Origin: Taudactylus pleione
Taxonomy: Eukaryota; Chordata; Amphibia; Anura; Myobatrachidae
Assembly: GCA_031769625.1 (NCBI GenBank)
Contig: JAUIMM010000484.1
Coordinates: 4,030,001-4,094,000 of the forward strand
Direction: 5' to 3'
DNA: 64,000 nt
The notes below the pieces were generated by a model that saw nothing but the letters and a program-made list of their open reading frames with translations, was not told the origin of the DNA and ran no database searches. Positions 1 through 11,412 of this stretch are shown here, piece after piece. Position numbers and translations under genes: made by a program. Numbering within the stretch: the stretch's first letter is position 1; each line of letters starts with the position of its first letter.

Positions 1-46
1 AGCCCGGAGCCGGCTCCAGTGATCAGCTGTGTGGTCTAAACAGAGG

Positions 47-620
47 AAACAAAAAAATTAAAAAATTAAAAAAATGGCAGCTGCTCAATCAATCGAGCAG
101 TACTAATCAGGTGCATGAAAGGGAGGGGTCATACTAAGTAGAAAAAGGAGGGGGATTTAACCCCCTTTTGTACCTCAGCACACTGAGTAATACCTGCAAC
201 AATATATGAAGACTATATGGTCATAGAAATTCAGAGATATTAGTTGCATGCATTTGCAAATACATTGGAGGCTGCTAGGCCACGTCACGGCTGGGCCTCC
301 TCAGGGCATCACCACTTAATACACATAGTTGCTTTTCACATCACCTTTTATGTTTGTCACTCTTTTTCCATTTTCGTGTGATGCCCTGGGGGGGTCCTGG
401 GCTAGACGTTTTTTGGGGTGCACTGCGCCCCGGAGGTGAACCCCTTAGTGTTAGGGACTGCTAGTAACAGAGAAGCCGTGACGTGGCCAAGCAGCCTCCC
501 ATGTATTTGCAAATGCATGCAACTAATATCTCTGAATTTCTATGACCATATAGTCTTCATATATTGTTGCAGGTATTATTCAGTGTGCTGAGGTACAATA
601 GGGGGTTAAATCCCCCTCCT
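47..620. mobile_element. Inverted-repeat element with ~145-bp arms, nested
   Basis: Arms at about 145-290 and 473-621 are near-perfect reverse complements, covering the TTTAACCCCC block, the CTCAGCACACTGA block and GGCCACGTCACGGC. The spacer of about 180 bp is unrelated. The unit is bracketed by a direct repeat of 14-15 bp, GGTCTAAACAGAGG, at 33-46 and 622-635. That repeat includes the first bases of the neighbouring Harbinger MITE, so this element arrived second. TTAA sits symmetrically in both arms (157-160 and 606-609), which would suit a piggyBac or Kolobok relative, but similarity extends outside TTAA. About 100 bp of A-rich DNA (47-144) lies outside the left arm and is unexplained. Confidence 0.7.
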
Positions 621-633
621 TGGTCTAAACAGA

Positions 634-1231
634 GGGCCTGATTCAGAGCCGGACGCTATTTGCGCTCGCTCGTTCAGAAAAAGGGGCCGACTATTTAAAT
701 TGAGCGCTTGCTCTTTGCGGTCTGTTGACGCCTCTATGACTGAGCGAGCGAACGAAACATGCGCTCGCTATTTTGTAAAGACGCCACCTGGCCGCTCGCA
801 TCATACGTCATCTCCGCTATTTATTAGATTAATCGAGTACATCGAAAGGCGTCTGAACTGCTCGCAGTGCTTGTGGTTGGATTTTCCTACCGCAATCATG
901 CGAACAGTTCAGGCTAAGAAGCAACCAAGTGACGTGGCCGATGACGCTGCTTTGTTAATTATGCACACCCTTACAACGCCCGTTTTGACAGTTTGGCACG
1001 CCTGCGTACGGATCTCCACTCCCCGTTTTCAAGCACCTTCCCATGTTACCACCCACAAACGCCTCATCCTGCCACTCAAATTAGCAGGCACTTGCAATTT
1101 TGCGAACACACGTTTTCTGGCTGCACTGACTGGTTGGCGCATGCGCATTACGACCCATACGCATGCGCAGATGTGCGAACATCGCTCGGAGCGAACGAGC
1201 GGCCGCTTACGAGCGGCTCTGAATCAGGCCC
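634..1231. mobile_element. PIF/Harbinger-type MITE, 598 bp
   Basis: It starts GGGCCTGATTCAGAGC and ends with GCTCTGAATCAGGCCC, flanked by AGA on both sides (631-633 and 1232-1234). Removing it and one AGA restores the sequence seen in the uninterrupted repeat copy near 25670. Subterminal DNA is rich in GCTCGCTCGTT-like and CGAACGAGCGG motifs, shared with the full Harbinger element at 32607-40487. The copy at 48030-48627 has the same length and sequence. No coding capacity. Confidence 0.9.
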
Positions 1232-1993
1232 AGACCACACACTGATCTCTGCTAAAAAAAATAAAAATAAAAATAAAATAATAGTAAAAAAAAAAAAAAC
1301 TTACCTGAGTCCAGGGACCAGAGATCGGTGCTCTGGTGATGTCCACCCTCTGGTCAGCTGGTCTCTCATCCTGCACTGGGACCCGGTCATCAGGTGACCT
1401 GGTCCCAGTGCAGGATGGGATGTCAGCTGGTCGGAGCCATGGAGGATATCACCGGAGCCCCGATCACTGCAGGTAAGTGCAATTAAGTGAGGGGGGGTGT
1501 CGCAATCGCTGGGGGTGGGGCTTAACAGTGAGCGGTCGGCGCATGTGTGGGCACTTGTCACAGTATTTTTTGCAAAAATACCGAGATAAGTGTGCGGAGG
1601 GGATTCGCAGGGACAGAGCTTCATCAAAAGCTCTGTCCCTGCAAGGGATTTTTAGTAAATACCTTTGATATTGCCTGAATTCGCAATGCAAATTCAGTCG
1701 GTAATATCACACTACAATCTGCATTCAAAATGCGGATTGTAGTAAATAGAGCCCTATATCCTGAACATGCTATACTGTATATACATGCATGTATGTATTA
1801 TATTGACTTTGAGATTTTATCTGATGTGCATATAGTTGCCTTGACATCCTATTTAGCCCTGCTGTGTTTTCAGCAAATTTTTCTACTACAGACCGGCAGC
1901 TGGAAGTGAGTTCTGCTTTTTGGAATGTATATATCATATTTCACTCTGTTTATACTTGCTATGTAGCTTATGAGACCCTTTAGCTTCTTAAGG

Positions 1994-2300
1994 TGGCCAT
2001 ACATCAGCGACTGTTAGTCACGATCCGGCGATGCATTGGGAAATGCCGGCGTTTCCTGGTGGACTTCCCACCATCGATGTTCTGCGATCCATCGCCGGAT
2101 CGCCAACATTTGTCATGTTAAATGTCGGCGATTTGACAAATGCGATCATTTTTTGATCTCGATCATCAAATCGCCGAATTCCAACATGTTGGATTTCTGC
2201 GATCCTGCGATGCCGGGTTGCAGCATCGCGGGATCGCGGCAATCCATCGCAGTTGGATGGGGCCCATTAGATTGCAACACATGTTAGTGTGACACACGTG
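1994..2300. repeat. CGAT/GATC-rich imperfect palindrome
   Basis: The stretch contains many inverted copies of CGGCGAT, GCGATCC and GATCGC and can fold on itself at several scales. It resembles the palindromic elements with TACACAC ends elsewhere in the window in style, not clearly in sequence. Its borders are not defined by a target duplication, so it may be a decayed inverted-repeat transposon. The flanks at 1757-1993 and 2301-2930 show nothing I recognise. Confidence 0.35.
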
Positions 2301-2934
2301 CCTGTGATCATGATTAGAGTTATGCTATTTAAACCTGTTCAGGTTTAGGACATGCTGCTCGCTTCATTTTTGGGATGTCATCTGCCATGATTATGGAACA
2401 AAATATCGGCTGTTATCTGATCATCTCACAATATGGTATTTATGTATTATAAATCAAACAAGGTAAATACAAATAGGCTCATCTGTAGAGAACCCAATAG
2501 GGTGTCTAGAAGGTACCAATATAATGGAACGGATTAGTGATACCTCAATGCATTTTGTTTCTCAATGACTTCATCAGCAGGTTAAATTCAATGAGAACTA
2601 GATAAGTATATATTCCCACACAAGTGATTGGGACTTATCTATCCTCAACCATGCTGTTATTAGAGGGAAGGAACATTTATATATGTAAAAAAAGATGTTT
2701 GCTTGTTTGTTTGTTGGCGAATATCTTCCACAGCTTTCAAGGTAAAGATGCCAAACCTTACATAGTTATTTAGTATCGGAAAAACAAGCTATTAAACCAC
2801 ATATCGACAATGTGACAGAGCGACAAATCTTAAATATACAATTCATTGGTCTATTTGTTTGTTTGTCTTTCCGGTTATGGATACAGACACCCCTGCACCA
2901 ATTGGGATGAAACCAACACGAGGTGGTTCAGTTG

Positions 2935-3350
2935 GATTTTGGCCAAGTTTTAGGGGGTTAGGGGCCCGTTTGGACCTCCTGTTGGTGTACACTGGGCAGA
3001 ACTTTGACCCATGGAGCCTGTTCTGGGCATTCTACTGTATGCATTTAGATGAAAACTTCATAGAGGAGTGGCAATTGGTCTGGGATGCCTAATGGAGTGG
3101 TTGGGGTCCTGGTTCGGACCTCACGGTGAAGTGTGCCGGGCAGAAAGTCTGTTCTGGGCCTTCAACTTGATGGATTTGGATGACATCACATAATTTGGAG
3201 GAAAATTTCACAGAGTGGTAACATTGGATCCCAAAAGACATACTAGGGGGTTGAGGTCCCGGTCGGACTTCCTGTTGGTGCATGCTGGGCAGAACTTTGA
3301 CACCGGGAGCCTGTTCTGGGCCTTCCATTGGATGGCTATGGATGACATCA
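2935..3350. repeat. Three tandem copies of a ~145-bp unit
   Basis: The segment GGACCTCCTGTTGGTG followed by GGGCAGA, GCCTGTTCTGGGC and GATGACATCACATAAT recurs with starts near 2964, 3107 and 3257. The copies are diverged and carry indels. No open frame is conserved across copies. The DNA from 3351 to 3770 shows no recognisable feature. Confidence 0.65.
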
Positions 3351-3773
3351 CATAATAAAACTTAATAACTTGAAGATTTAAACCCGGACAAAGCAGGGTA
3401 CTTCAGCTAATATAATGTAAATGACTCATTTACATTGAGTCATTAACATTAAATGCTATTCAGTGCACGTCAGCGACATAAAGATTCATGGCTTCACGTC
3501 TCTACTGCTTATATCTACAAAGAAATCTGTAGTAATTGTGGAATGTGTTACTTGTTAAGTCTTACTTCACTTACTTATTGCAATTACAGTACAGTAAGAA
3601 GACTGCTTAGTATGTATACTGTAGCTTAATCAATTACCTCAATATTAACTTGCAGAGAGGTTAATAAAAGCATCGCTGCCCAGGCCCCACCTTATCGTTG
3701 CCACAAAATACTAGCTTGGCGGGCATCATGATTAATATATTTATACACAACGCTTGAAGTGCTCTGTGCGTGT

Positions 3774-4305
3774 TCAGTGTGGGCGGCGGTTCTAATCTCG
3801 GCAGCAGCATCCCGATAGAGGAGGAAATCCCGATCATCCTCAGGTACGTATAAACTAACCCAATTCGCCCCCTAACCATCCCTTAGGGGTGCCTAACCCT
3901 AACTTCACCCCTAAGTGCCTAACCCTAATCCCCCCTCTGAGTGCCTAAACCTAAACCCCCTTCCCCGCCACCTAAACCTAAGTCCCCGGGGGGTGGCTAA
4001 CCCTAACCTCCCCCCGGGGTGCCTAACCCTAACCCCCCCTTCCCCTAGCCTAAACCTAACCTCCCGGGGGGTGCCTAATCCTAAATCCCCCCTGGGAACC
4101 CTAAACCTAACCCTCGCCCGCACGGCTGGTCGCGCCCGTCGCCCAGCTTACCTTCGATCGGTAAGCCAGGTGTCGGGCTCCCGGCGTAAGGAAAATGACA
4201 GGCGTCGCGATATCGATGCCTGTCATTTAACCCTTGCCGGTATTATACAGTCGGGAAGCAGGCGGTCGGGATTCCGTCCATCGGCTTCCCGACTGTTTCC
4301 CGCTC
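3774..4305. mobile_element. Inverted-end element with degenerate telomere-like core, copy 1
   Basis: The core (about 3880-4115) is an irregular array of CCTAACCCTAA and CCTAAACCTAA separated by C-rich tracts. The flanks are GC-rich and contain GTCGGGATTCC and CCCGACTG motifs. Its left flank, GGCGGCGGTTCTAAT, is the reverse complement of the right flank of the copy at 7668-8213, and its right flank matches that copy's left flank, so the two are the same element in opposite orientations. No coding sequence is supported. Confidence 0.7.
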
Positions 4306-4424
4306 TGTGCATGTGTTAACCAAGAATAGAGCAGGCATCAGGATCATGCAATGTTACTAAGTATGTTGGCATTTATATGTTGAACCTGTCATTCACCTGG
4401 TAGTTATTATTCCTGATGTTGCAG

Positions 4425-4850
4425 ATATTTTTTTTCCTTTTTCCTCCCTCAACTCCCTCTCCTCTATCCCTTTACTCCCATCTCTCTCTCTTCCCCATCT
4501 CACACTCTTCCTGCTATCTTACTTGCCCTCTCATTTCTCTCTTCCGCTTCCCCTTCCTTCCTTCTCTCTTTCTCTCTCCTACTGTTCCTCCCATCTCTAT
4601 CCCCCTCTTCCTCCCATCTCTCTCTTTCTCCTATTGCTGTTGCTTCCACTCTACCGCTCATCGTTCTATCACTTCCCTTCCATCTCTACCTGTTCCTCCT
4701 ATCTTTCTCACTCCCATCTCTCTTCCTCTCATCTCTTTTTCTCCCCTTCTTCCTCCAATCTCTGTCTTCCTTCCATCTCACTCTCCCACCCTCTTCCTTT
4801 CATAGCACTTTCATCTTGTTCCTCTCTTCTCTCTCTACCCATATTTTCAC
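4425..4850. repeat. Pyrimidine-rich (CT) tract
   Basis: About 420 bp are almost entirely C and T on the plus strand, in phrases such as CCCATCTCTCTCTTTC and CTCTTCCTCC. It gives long Ser/Pro/Leu-rich frames that have no sign of being genes. Long purine/pyrimidine strand asymmetry of this kind can form triplex DNA. The following DNA to 5230 shows nothing recognised. Confidence 0.8.
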
Positions 4851-5232
4851 TTTGGGCAATAATGTGCTTTTACGTATATGTGGTGGTGTTTTGGACATTC
4901 ACCTGACCTATCTCAACTGCCCTCTTAACACTTTTGTAGCAAACAGACTTGAGTCCCTTTGCAGATCTTGATGGTACCTGAAGCTGTGGCATTGCACTGT
5001 AAGCACACAGATTGGAGGTTTCCATTTGGGCAGTTGAATATAGCAATGCGTCTTTGGGTATTGGTTATGGTGGGAGACAACTCCTTGATTATACAGAAAA
5101 GCAAAGCCAAACTGAGCACTGAGCATCTCATGTGCTATATTAATAGTTTAAGCTTCTGGTTTGTTACCTTCTCCTTTGGTGAAAAGGGTTGCAGGGGTAG
5201 GATGGGGGTGGTGCTGTTTGCTGGGGGAGAAG

Positions 5233-5480
5233 CAGGGATGGACTGAGGCTGTAGAACAGGAAAAGGGGCATGGCCATGCCACAAGGGGGTGTGAATATGC
5301 ATCACAGGGGCATGCTGTCAGTAATGAGGAGGGGCCTTCTGGAAAGCCCCCTAGTCTCTCTGCATGCCGGCCGAGCAGAGCGCTGGCAACGGGCCAGGCT
5401 TATGGGCCAAAATGGCCCATCAGGCCTCCAGCCCTTCTTCTATTTGCCAGAAGTTCCAGATGGCCAGTTAGGTCCTAGAA
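5233..5480. mobile_element. Possible hAT-like remnant
   Basis: The left edge CAGGGATGGACTG and the right-hand GGCCAGTTAGGTCCTAG resemble a degraded inverted pair of the hAT type, with GGCCCATCAGGCC just inside. No clean 8-bp target duplication is visible, so the call is weak. Confidence 0.35.
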
Positions 5481-5780
5481 GTCTGGGTACCAAGCAGCCA
5501 GTTAGAGCTGTGCAACTGCTAGATGGACATTTAAGTCCATTATATAATAGATACAGTAGTTTGTGAACATTGGATGTATGTCCTCTACCTATTAATGTGC
5601 TTTGTATATGGACATCAAGGTTACCTCTAGCCCAAAGTGGGTTGCATACATGGACCTTTATATGTTTAATTGAAGCTAAACATTCTTTGGGATTAAGGAG
5701 AACATTTTGAACCCCCCCCCAAAAAAAATAACTGTACAGCTGTATTGTGTACACGTATTATTTTGTAATTTACTCACAAA

Positions 5781-5970
5781 CTAGGGGTTTTCAACTCTAA
5801 TCCACAAGTTACCTAACAGGTCATGATATCAGAATTTATATCTGTGGATACAAATATGATAATTACTGACCCAGCAAATTATATTAACTCACCTGTACAG
5901 ATTTAAAGAAATGCTGAAAACATGACCTTTTGGAGTACTTGAAGATTGAGTTGAAAACTACTGCTCTAGA
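5781..5970. repeat. Short inverted-end repeat (TTTTCAACTC family)
   Basis: The left edge GGGGTTTTCAACTCTAATCC and the right edge GAGTTGAAAACTACTGCTC are inverted relative to each other. The interior is AT-rich. A second member lies at 46040-46250. Similar small non-autonomous elements are common in vertebrate genomes. The following region 5971-7262 is very AT-rich, with T-runs and A-runs near 6400-6560, and shows no gene. Confidence 0.55.
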
Positions 5971-7262
5971 TTGTTAGCTTCCATGAACTTCTCCAGTACT
6001 TATTCTCTTTTTATGTGTGATTGCATTTTATAAATCCCAGTGGCTTGGGGTTTTTCCCACAGCCACAAGGTTTTTCCTATTCATTTGCCGGGTAGAAAAT
6101 CAGTCGCAGTAATTTCTATAGGAATTACTGATGCTTTTTATCTCGCAGCTCTAGAGCAGATCTAAGAAAATTAAAAATCCATTTTTTAAGCTAATAATAT
6201 CGGGAACCTTTCAGAACCCCTTGGACACCCCACTCCCAATGACTAATTAGGCAATTGGAAGTTTTCAATTAGCATAATTGGTCCAATAAATATGCCATTA
6301 TTGGTTTTTAAAACTAATAATGGCCTAAAATTACCCCAAATTAATGTTTCATACATTTTTGCACCCCAAATTTGATTAAATCATTTATTTAAATGGAAAA
6401 AATTAAATGGCCTAAAATTACATCAAAATCTCCTTTTTTCTTTGCATTTTTGTTTTATTCATTTGATTCATTTGTAATAAAACTAATTTTTTTTTGCTTT
6501 TTATAATTTTATACATTTTTTTACTTTAAAAAATGCACAAATCAGTAATTAATGCATTTTTTAAAAAACAATATATTTTTCTTTGGGACAGTAATAACCA
6601 TTAATAATAATAACCATTATTACTGTTACCCTGTAATTTTTCGTTAGTATACAGGCTGTTTCCCATTCTTGTTTGAAAATTATCTGTAGGGTTTTGCCCC
6701 CAAAATTTTGCAACCGTATAAATTTTTGCATTGAAAACCTTGCAGCTAATTGAATATGCCCCTGACTGTTCAGTGCTGCAGTTTCATGGCATCCTGCAAG
6801 TAAACCACAATGTCTAAGATGATGATGCCAGTCTGTAATGGGGAGGATATGGAAAAACTCTTTGCACCGTTCTTGATTCATTTGTTCCCAATTGCCAGTT
6901 TTCGTTGCATGCTATCATATCTTTTCCAATTAGATTCATAATTTCCATTTACTTTTACCATTTTATATAGATTTGCCAGTTTCTATTAATCTGTGTGTCT
7001 GTCTAATTTTAGACTATCTGGTGATATTAGGATACCTCCTATAATGTTTATATTATAGCATTGTGTGTTTTAGACTGTCCAGTGGAAGTATATGCTGAAA
7101 CTTGTTACCTGTTACTTCCTGGTTCTTGTTAAGTATCTATACTGTTCATGAAATTGCATTGCATTATTTTTATAAGCCGCTCTCCAGTAAAAAGCACACA
7201 GTGTTTGCTACAATCTGAGTTTGGTGTCCTATATTCAGACATCCTCTCATGGATGTAACACG

Positions 7263-7647
7263 TTGGGGTCGGACTGGCCCACAGGTGTACAGAGGAAATT
7301 TCCGATGGGCACCAGCCCCTCCTCTAGGAGTCAGGTTCCAGACTGTGCAAATTATACATTGTATACCCTACTAGAGGGTCAATAATTTTGTGAAGCAGGA
7401 CCTGGATGAACTTGGGTGCTTGGTTCAATTCTTTGGAAAGTACACTTGGATTAGCCCTTCTGCCAATCAAAGTGGTTGGTCCTAACACACCCCTATCCCC
7501 TACTTTTAAGAAGCAACATTTTCTTTGGATGCTTTCTATGTCCTCTAATGGATGGCCAATTCCCTCTAGTGGCTGGCCACACCCCTTAAGCTTGGTCCCC
7601 TGCCACTGCATTCCCTAGTTAGCCCTTCAAGGCCTAGTCTGACAAAG
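7263..7647. mobile_element. Short hAT-type element
   Basis: The left end GGGGTCGGACTGGCC and the right end GGCCTAGTCTGAC are inverted. Flanking octamers GTAACACG (7255-7262) and GTAACACC (7648-7655) agree at 7 of 8 positions, as expected for a hAT target duplication. No transposase remains. Confidence 0.6.
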
Positions 7648-7667
7648 GTAACACCTCCCAACAGGAT

Positions 7668-8213
7668 GCAGTCAGGAAGCCGATGGTTGAAATGCCGACC
7701 GCCGGATTCCCGACTGTCAAATCCCGGCAAGGTACTAATGACAGGCATCGAAATCCTGACACCTGTCATTAGACCTATGCCGGGAGCCCAACGTCTAGCA
7801 TACCGAATGAAAGTAAGCCGGACGCCGGGCATGGACAGCCGTGCGTGTGGGGCAGTGGTAGTTAGGTTTGAGGGTTAAACACACCCCCGGGAGGGTTAGG
7901 TTTAGGCTAGGGGAAGGGGGTGTTAAGGTTAGGCACCCGCAGGGGGAGGTTAGGGTTAGGCACCCCCCGGGAGACTTAGGTTTAGGCTGCAGGGAAGGGG
8001 GGGTTAGGTTTAGGCACTTAGAGGGGGTTAGGTTTAGGCACTAGAGGGGGGTTAGGGTTAGGCACTAGAGGGGGAGGTTAGGGTTAGGCACCCCTAAAGG
8101 AGGGTTAGGGAGAAGAATAGGGTTAGCTATGCTTACCTTTACAGCGTTTGGGATCTTTACCCCTGCCGGGCTTCCGCTGTCGGGATTAGAACCGCCGGCC
8201 ACATACATACTGA
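7668..8213. mobile_element. Inverted-end element with telomere-like core, copy 2
   Basis: Opposite in orientation to copy 1 at 3774. The left part contains GGATGCAGTCAGGAAGCC and GCCGACCGCCGGATTCCC. The core from about 7860 to 8110 alternates GGTTAGGTTTAGGC and GGTTAGGGTTAGGC with G-rich spacers. The right edge is GTCGGGATTAGAACCGCCGG. The T2AG3-like units are irregular and separated by spacer, unlike a true telomere. Confidence 0.7.
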
Positions 8214-10023
8214 TTTCCTAACCAACAATGGAGGTCTCTATGGTAAGATACAGTGCATGGCCTTCACTAAAAGGAGTTTGTGGCCATGTACCAGGTTTTC
8301 TTTTTTTCTTCAATATAATTTTTATGCCACAATCTGTGAGACAGCAGCTTCTACTGCATGCAGCACTTCAACATCTATCAAACCTCCCATGTGAATCATG
8401 ACAAATGTCCTGATCTCAGGATGCGGGACAGTCTTCCAAAGGTGGGAGAATTGGAATGTATGTGAATTTACTTAAAGCACATTTTATTAGTTGTACTCTA
8501 TTGGACTCTTCTCTTTGTAATCTTTCATTCATGCCGAATGTTTCATTGTTATTCCATCCTGATGAAGTTTTGATTGGAAGTGAAACATTGTTTAGTCCAT
8601 GTCTCACACAATGATGTAATGGCTAAGGTCTGAATCATATATAGCGCTATTTGTCACATAGCTCTGAGGCTCTGCAATGTTTGAATATTAATATATTGTC
8701 TTTGCAATGTTGCTAATTTCTCTACTTCTATATTGTTTGATTTCCTATTTTTACTCTGTATTTAGCATCTTGACAGTTTTACATCTTCTTTCAAATTTCA
8801 AGTTCAGACCTAAAATCATTTCTGCATTTATCCAGTGGAATGTAATGCATATCATTATGCCTTGGTAGCGTAGGCAGCAAATAGGCCTTTAATTCAGTAA
8901 AATATATGATGCACTTTATTTATTAGTGTTTAAATACATTGGTGTCGTTGAATTCTGCCTGCATATTTTCTGCCATGGCAGTGCAAGCAATGATAAGACT
9001 GTTATTGCAATATTGTATATTACGGTAATTTAATTCATATTGGAAGGAGCATTTTAATTCACTCTGTTTAAACATGTTGGTATTCATTAGATATTATATT
9101 ATCAGACAAAAGTTAGGGTCATGTATGTGTAATTTAACCAATGAACATTTTTTGCATTATTATTATATTTTAGGATTTGATTAAAATGGGGTGTGCATGA
9201 GCTAAGCTAGTTTTTGCATATGCAGGTTTTAAAAACCTCACTATGAATATTGTTTGATTATCTTGCTTCATTTGAGTAAGCACATATATTGTAATATACA
9301 CTTCAGTGCTTACATTGCTATAGAAGCCAACTAAGAGTGCGTGACATTTACAGTTTTCAGCCTTAACCTTATCATGTACTATTGGAAATTTGCTGGTTTG
9401 TTATTTCTTCGGCATTCTGAACTTTTGTATATTTCCAATATTTTTTTATTATGCTGACTGTGTGAGACATTGACTGACTACATTATTTGGCATCATCTGA
9501 CATATTTAAGGCTTTACAAACTCAGCATTAGTATGATGAACTGTAATTGGTTTGGTTGTTTTTTATGCTGTCATTTGCAATATCAATAAATCTATTATCA
9601 ATCAATAGTGTAGACTGAATGCACAAATGTGTATATTTCTTTTATTGCAGTCATGGAAATGTAATGTTTTTTTTTTTTCTGTCTTCAAACATTCAGTTCT
9701 CCAGATTACCTTTGTTCCAAACAAACCCTCAATAACTCTGCAATAACCAGTATTCCTCCTTTCACTTGCATACAATTTATGAGAATGATCCCCAAACTCA
9801 AACATCTCTTTCTGTTGCAAAGACGAAGATCCTTCCACATTTTCAAACCTTTTGTTCATGTGCTTCTGAGGAAATGCTTGTTCTCTCTTTTTTTGACCTT
9901 ATTAAATATTACAATGACTGTCTGTGCTTCACATGAAGAATTAAGTTGTACTTGGCTGATAAATTGCTGTCATATGACCTTTTAACTTAGAGTATAATCC
10001 TGACCATGGCTGACTCTTTCCAT
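8214..10023. other. No recognisable feature
   Basis: AT-rich DNA without an open frame that resembles a known protein and without clear repeat boundaries. A weak hammerhead-like string near 8557 was considered and rejected. The short open frames here are no longer than expected by chance. Confidence 0.5.
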
Positions 10024-10031
10024 ATTCAGTC

Positions 10032-10309
10032 CAGGGCCGTAGCTAGGGTAGTGCGGTCGGTGCCATCGCACAGGGCACCACAGGTCAGGGGGCGCTGTTT
10101 GGGCCTGTCAATTTTCTGTTTATTATCATTCTTGCTTGTAGCTTCCTCTTATTTCATCCCTTGCATCTCCTGGCCTCTCCTATCTCTTCCCTGGCCCTTC
10201 CTCATGTAGCCATGGCCCTTTTTTGGGTGCATTATGTCCCTTTGAAAAATGAGGGGGGCGCCAATGCTCTTTCTGGCACAGGGCACCAAAAAGTCTAGTT
10301 ACGGCTCTG
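10032..10309. mobile_element. hAT MITE, 278 bp, perfect 8-bp target duplication
   Basis: It begins CAGGGCCGTAGCTAGGG and ends CTAGTTACGGCTCTG, an inverted pair with few mismatches. The octamer ATTCAGTC is present on both sides (10024-10031 and 10310-10317). The interior has GGGCACCA-type inverted blocks near both ends (GCACAGGGCACCA). No coding capacity. Confidence 0.9.
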
Positions 10310-10644
10310 ATTCAGTCCAATAAAATGTAAAAGGTCCATGTCATTCACATGCAAAATCTATTAATAATACTTTATACCTTCCTGACCCTAAGATAGAATC
10401 AAAGGTAAACATTCAGAAATCTAGGCTCTAAATGATCTCATTCTTTACCAGAGGGAAACCAGTTAGCTACATCTATTCCATCACAATTCTCCAAATGTTC
10501 TCCATCTCTGGACCAAACATCTCTGACCCATTTTATTATCAGTTTATCTATATGGGTAGTCATGTCTGAAGATAGGGGTCACAGCTCATGTTAATATATA
10601 AACTCAGTCACTTGATATGACAATTCCTATTACTCTGCTTGAGG

Positions 10645-11058
10645 CAGGGTCAGATTAATGGGGTAACTAAGTTGTGGCAGCTCCCGTCTAAGCTACACAG
10701 TGCCAACCTCGCCAAAAGCCCAACACGGAGCTCTACCCCTCCAAGCCACATAAAGCCTACCTCCTCTCTCCCCTAGAAGGCCCGACAAGGAGGCCACTGC
10801 TGCATCCCACCAGCGATGACTCACCTGTTGTCCTGGCAGAGCTGCTCCTGAGTCCCCTCCTCAGTATCACAGACATGAGTCACATGACCCAGACAAGGAG
10901 ACTCGGGAGCCACTCTGTGCAGAGTGCAGTAGAACATCCACGATATGCCCCTGCCTGTTCTTGGCAGGGTCACATTGATCCTGTGTGGGGGCCCCTCTGT
11001 GTGTGGGGGCACCAGGGTTACTAGCTCTGTCACTCCCCCCCCCCTTAATCTGACCCTG
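10645..11058. mobile_element. hAT MITE, 414 bp, perfect 8-bp target duplication
   Basis: The ends CAGGGTCAGATTAA and TTAATCTGACCCTG are exact inverted repeats. The octamer GCTTGAGG flanks both sides (10637-10644 and 11059-11066). It is a clean, fairly young non-autonomous insertion. Confidence 0.93.
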
Positions 11059-11210
11059 GCTTGAGGATTTGTCTACAGCAACCATGTTTTCTGTCTTACG
11101 ATGGATTTTCAACTCAAGGTTCACCTCTTGAAGCCTTCAATAGGTCAGCATAATATGTAGTTTTAGGCCACAGTCAATTTTTAATATCTTCAGACATTTG
11201 GTTCCTTTGG

Positions 11211-11412
11211 GGGGAATATATTAAAGTTCTAAAGAGTGAAGTTGTCAGTGAAAATGTTGCCCATAACAACCAATCAGCATCTAGCTAGCATTTATTAGGT
11301 ACCTTCTATAAAATGATAGGTAGCAGCAGTTGATTGGTTGCTATGGCCAGCTTCTCCACTTGCTCACTTCTCCAACTTTAAAAGGTTTGATATACTGTAT
11401 CTCCCCCTATAT
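11211..11412. repeat. Inverted-end repeat with AAAGAGTG-type ends, copy 1
   Basis: Left part TTCTAAAGAGTGAAG and right part CTTTAAAAGGTTTGATA form a loose inverted pair. The interior contains AGCATCTAGCTAGCATTTATTAGGTACC and a TTGGTTGCTATGG block. The copy at 13031-13207 has the same order. The DNA from 11413 to 13020 shows no gene or repeat border I can support. Confidence 0.55.

Larger units (their letters stand above)
1..1754 (+). repeat. Interspersed repeat family A, copy 1 (left end outside window)
   Basis: This copy matches the repeat at 25292-26205 in order: the GAGCCCGGAGCCGG block, GTGTGGTCTAAACAGA, CTGATCTCTGCT followed by A-rich DNA, a CTTACCTGA block, the region around 1480-1560, and the terminal TAGTAAATAGAGCCC. 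Two younger elements interrupt it (47-620 and 634-1231). The far end carries the family's terminal motif, whose reverse complement GGGCTCTATTTA starts the second copy. No protein is encoded. The class is uncertain; the inverted ends suggest a non-autonomous DNA transposon. Confidence 0.75.

Noticed and set aside
3880..4115. A telomere or chromosome end
   Set aside because: The CCTAACCCTAA units are irregular, separated by spacers, and bounded by flanks shared with three other interspersed copies in both orientations.
8556..8600. A second hammerhead ribozyme (CTGATGA ... GAAAC)
   Set aside because: The core strings are present, but the segment between them does not form a good stem II and no Penelope sequence lies nearby.
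9602..9985. Short frames that might be exons of a host gene
   Set aside because: No recognisable domain and no convincing splice-site pairs; lengths are within chance for AT-rich DNA.
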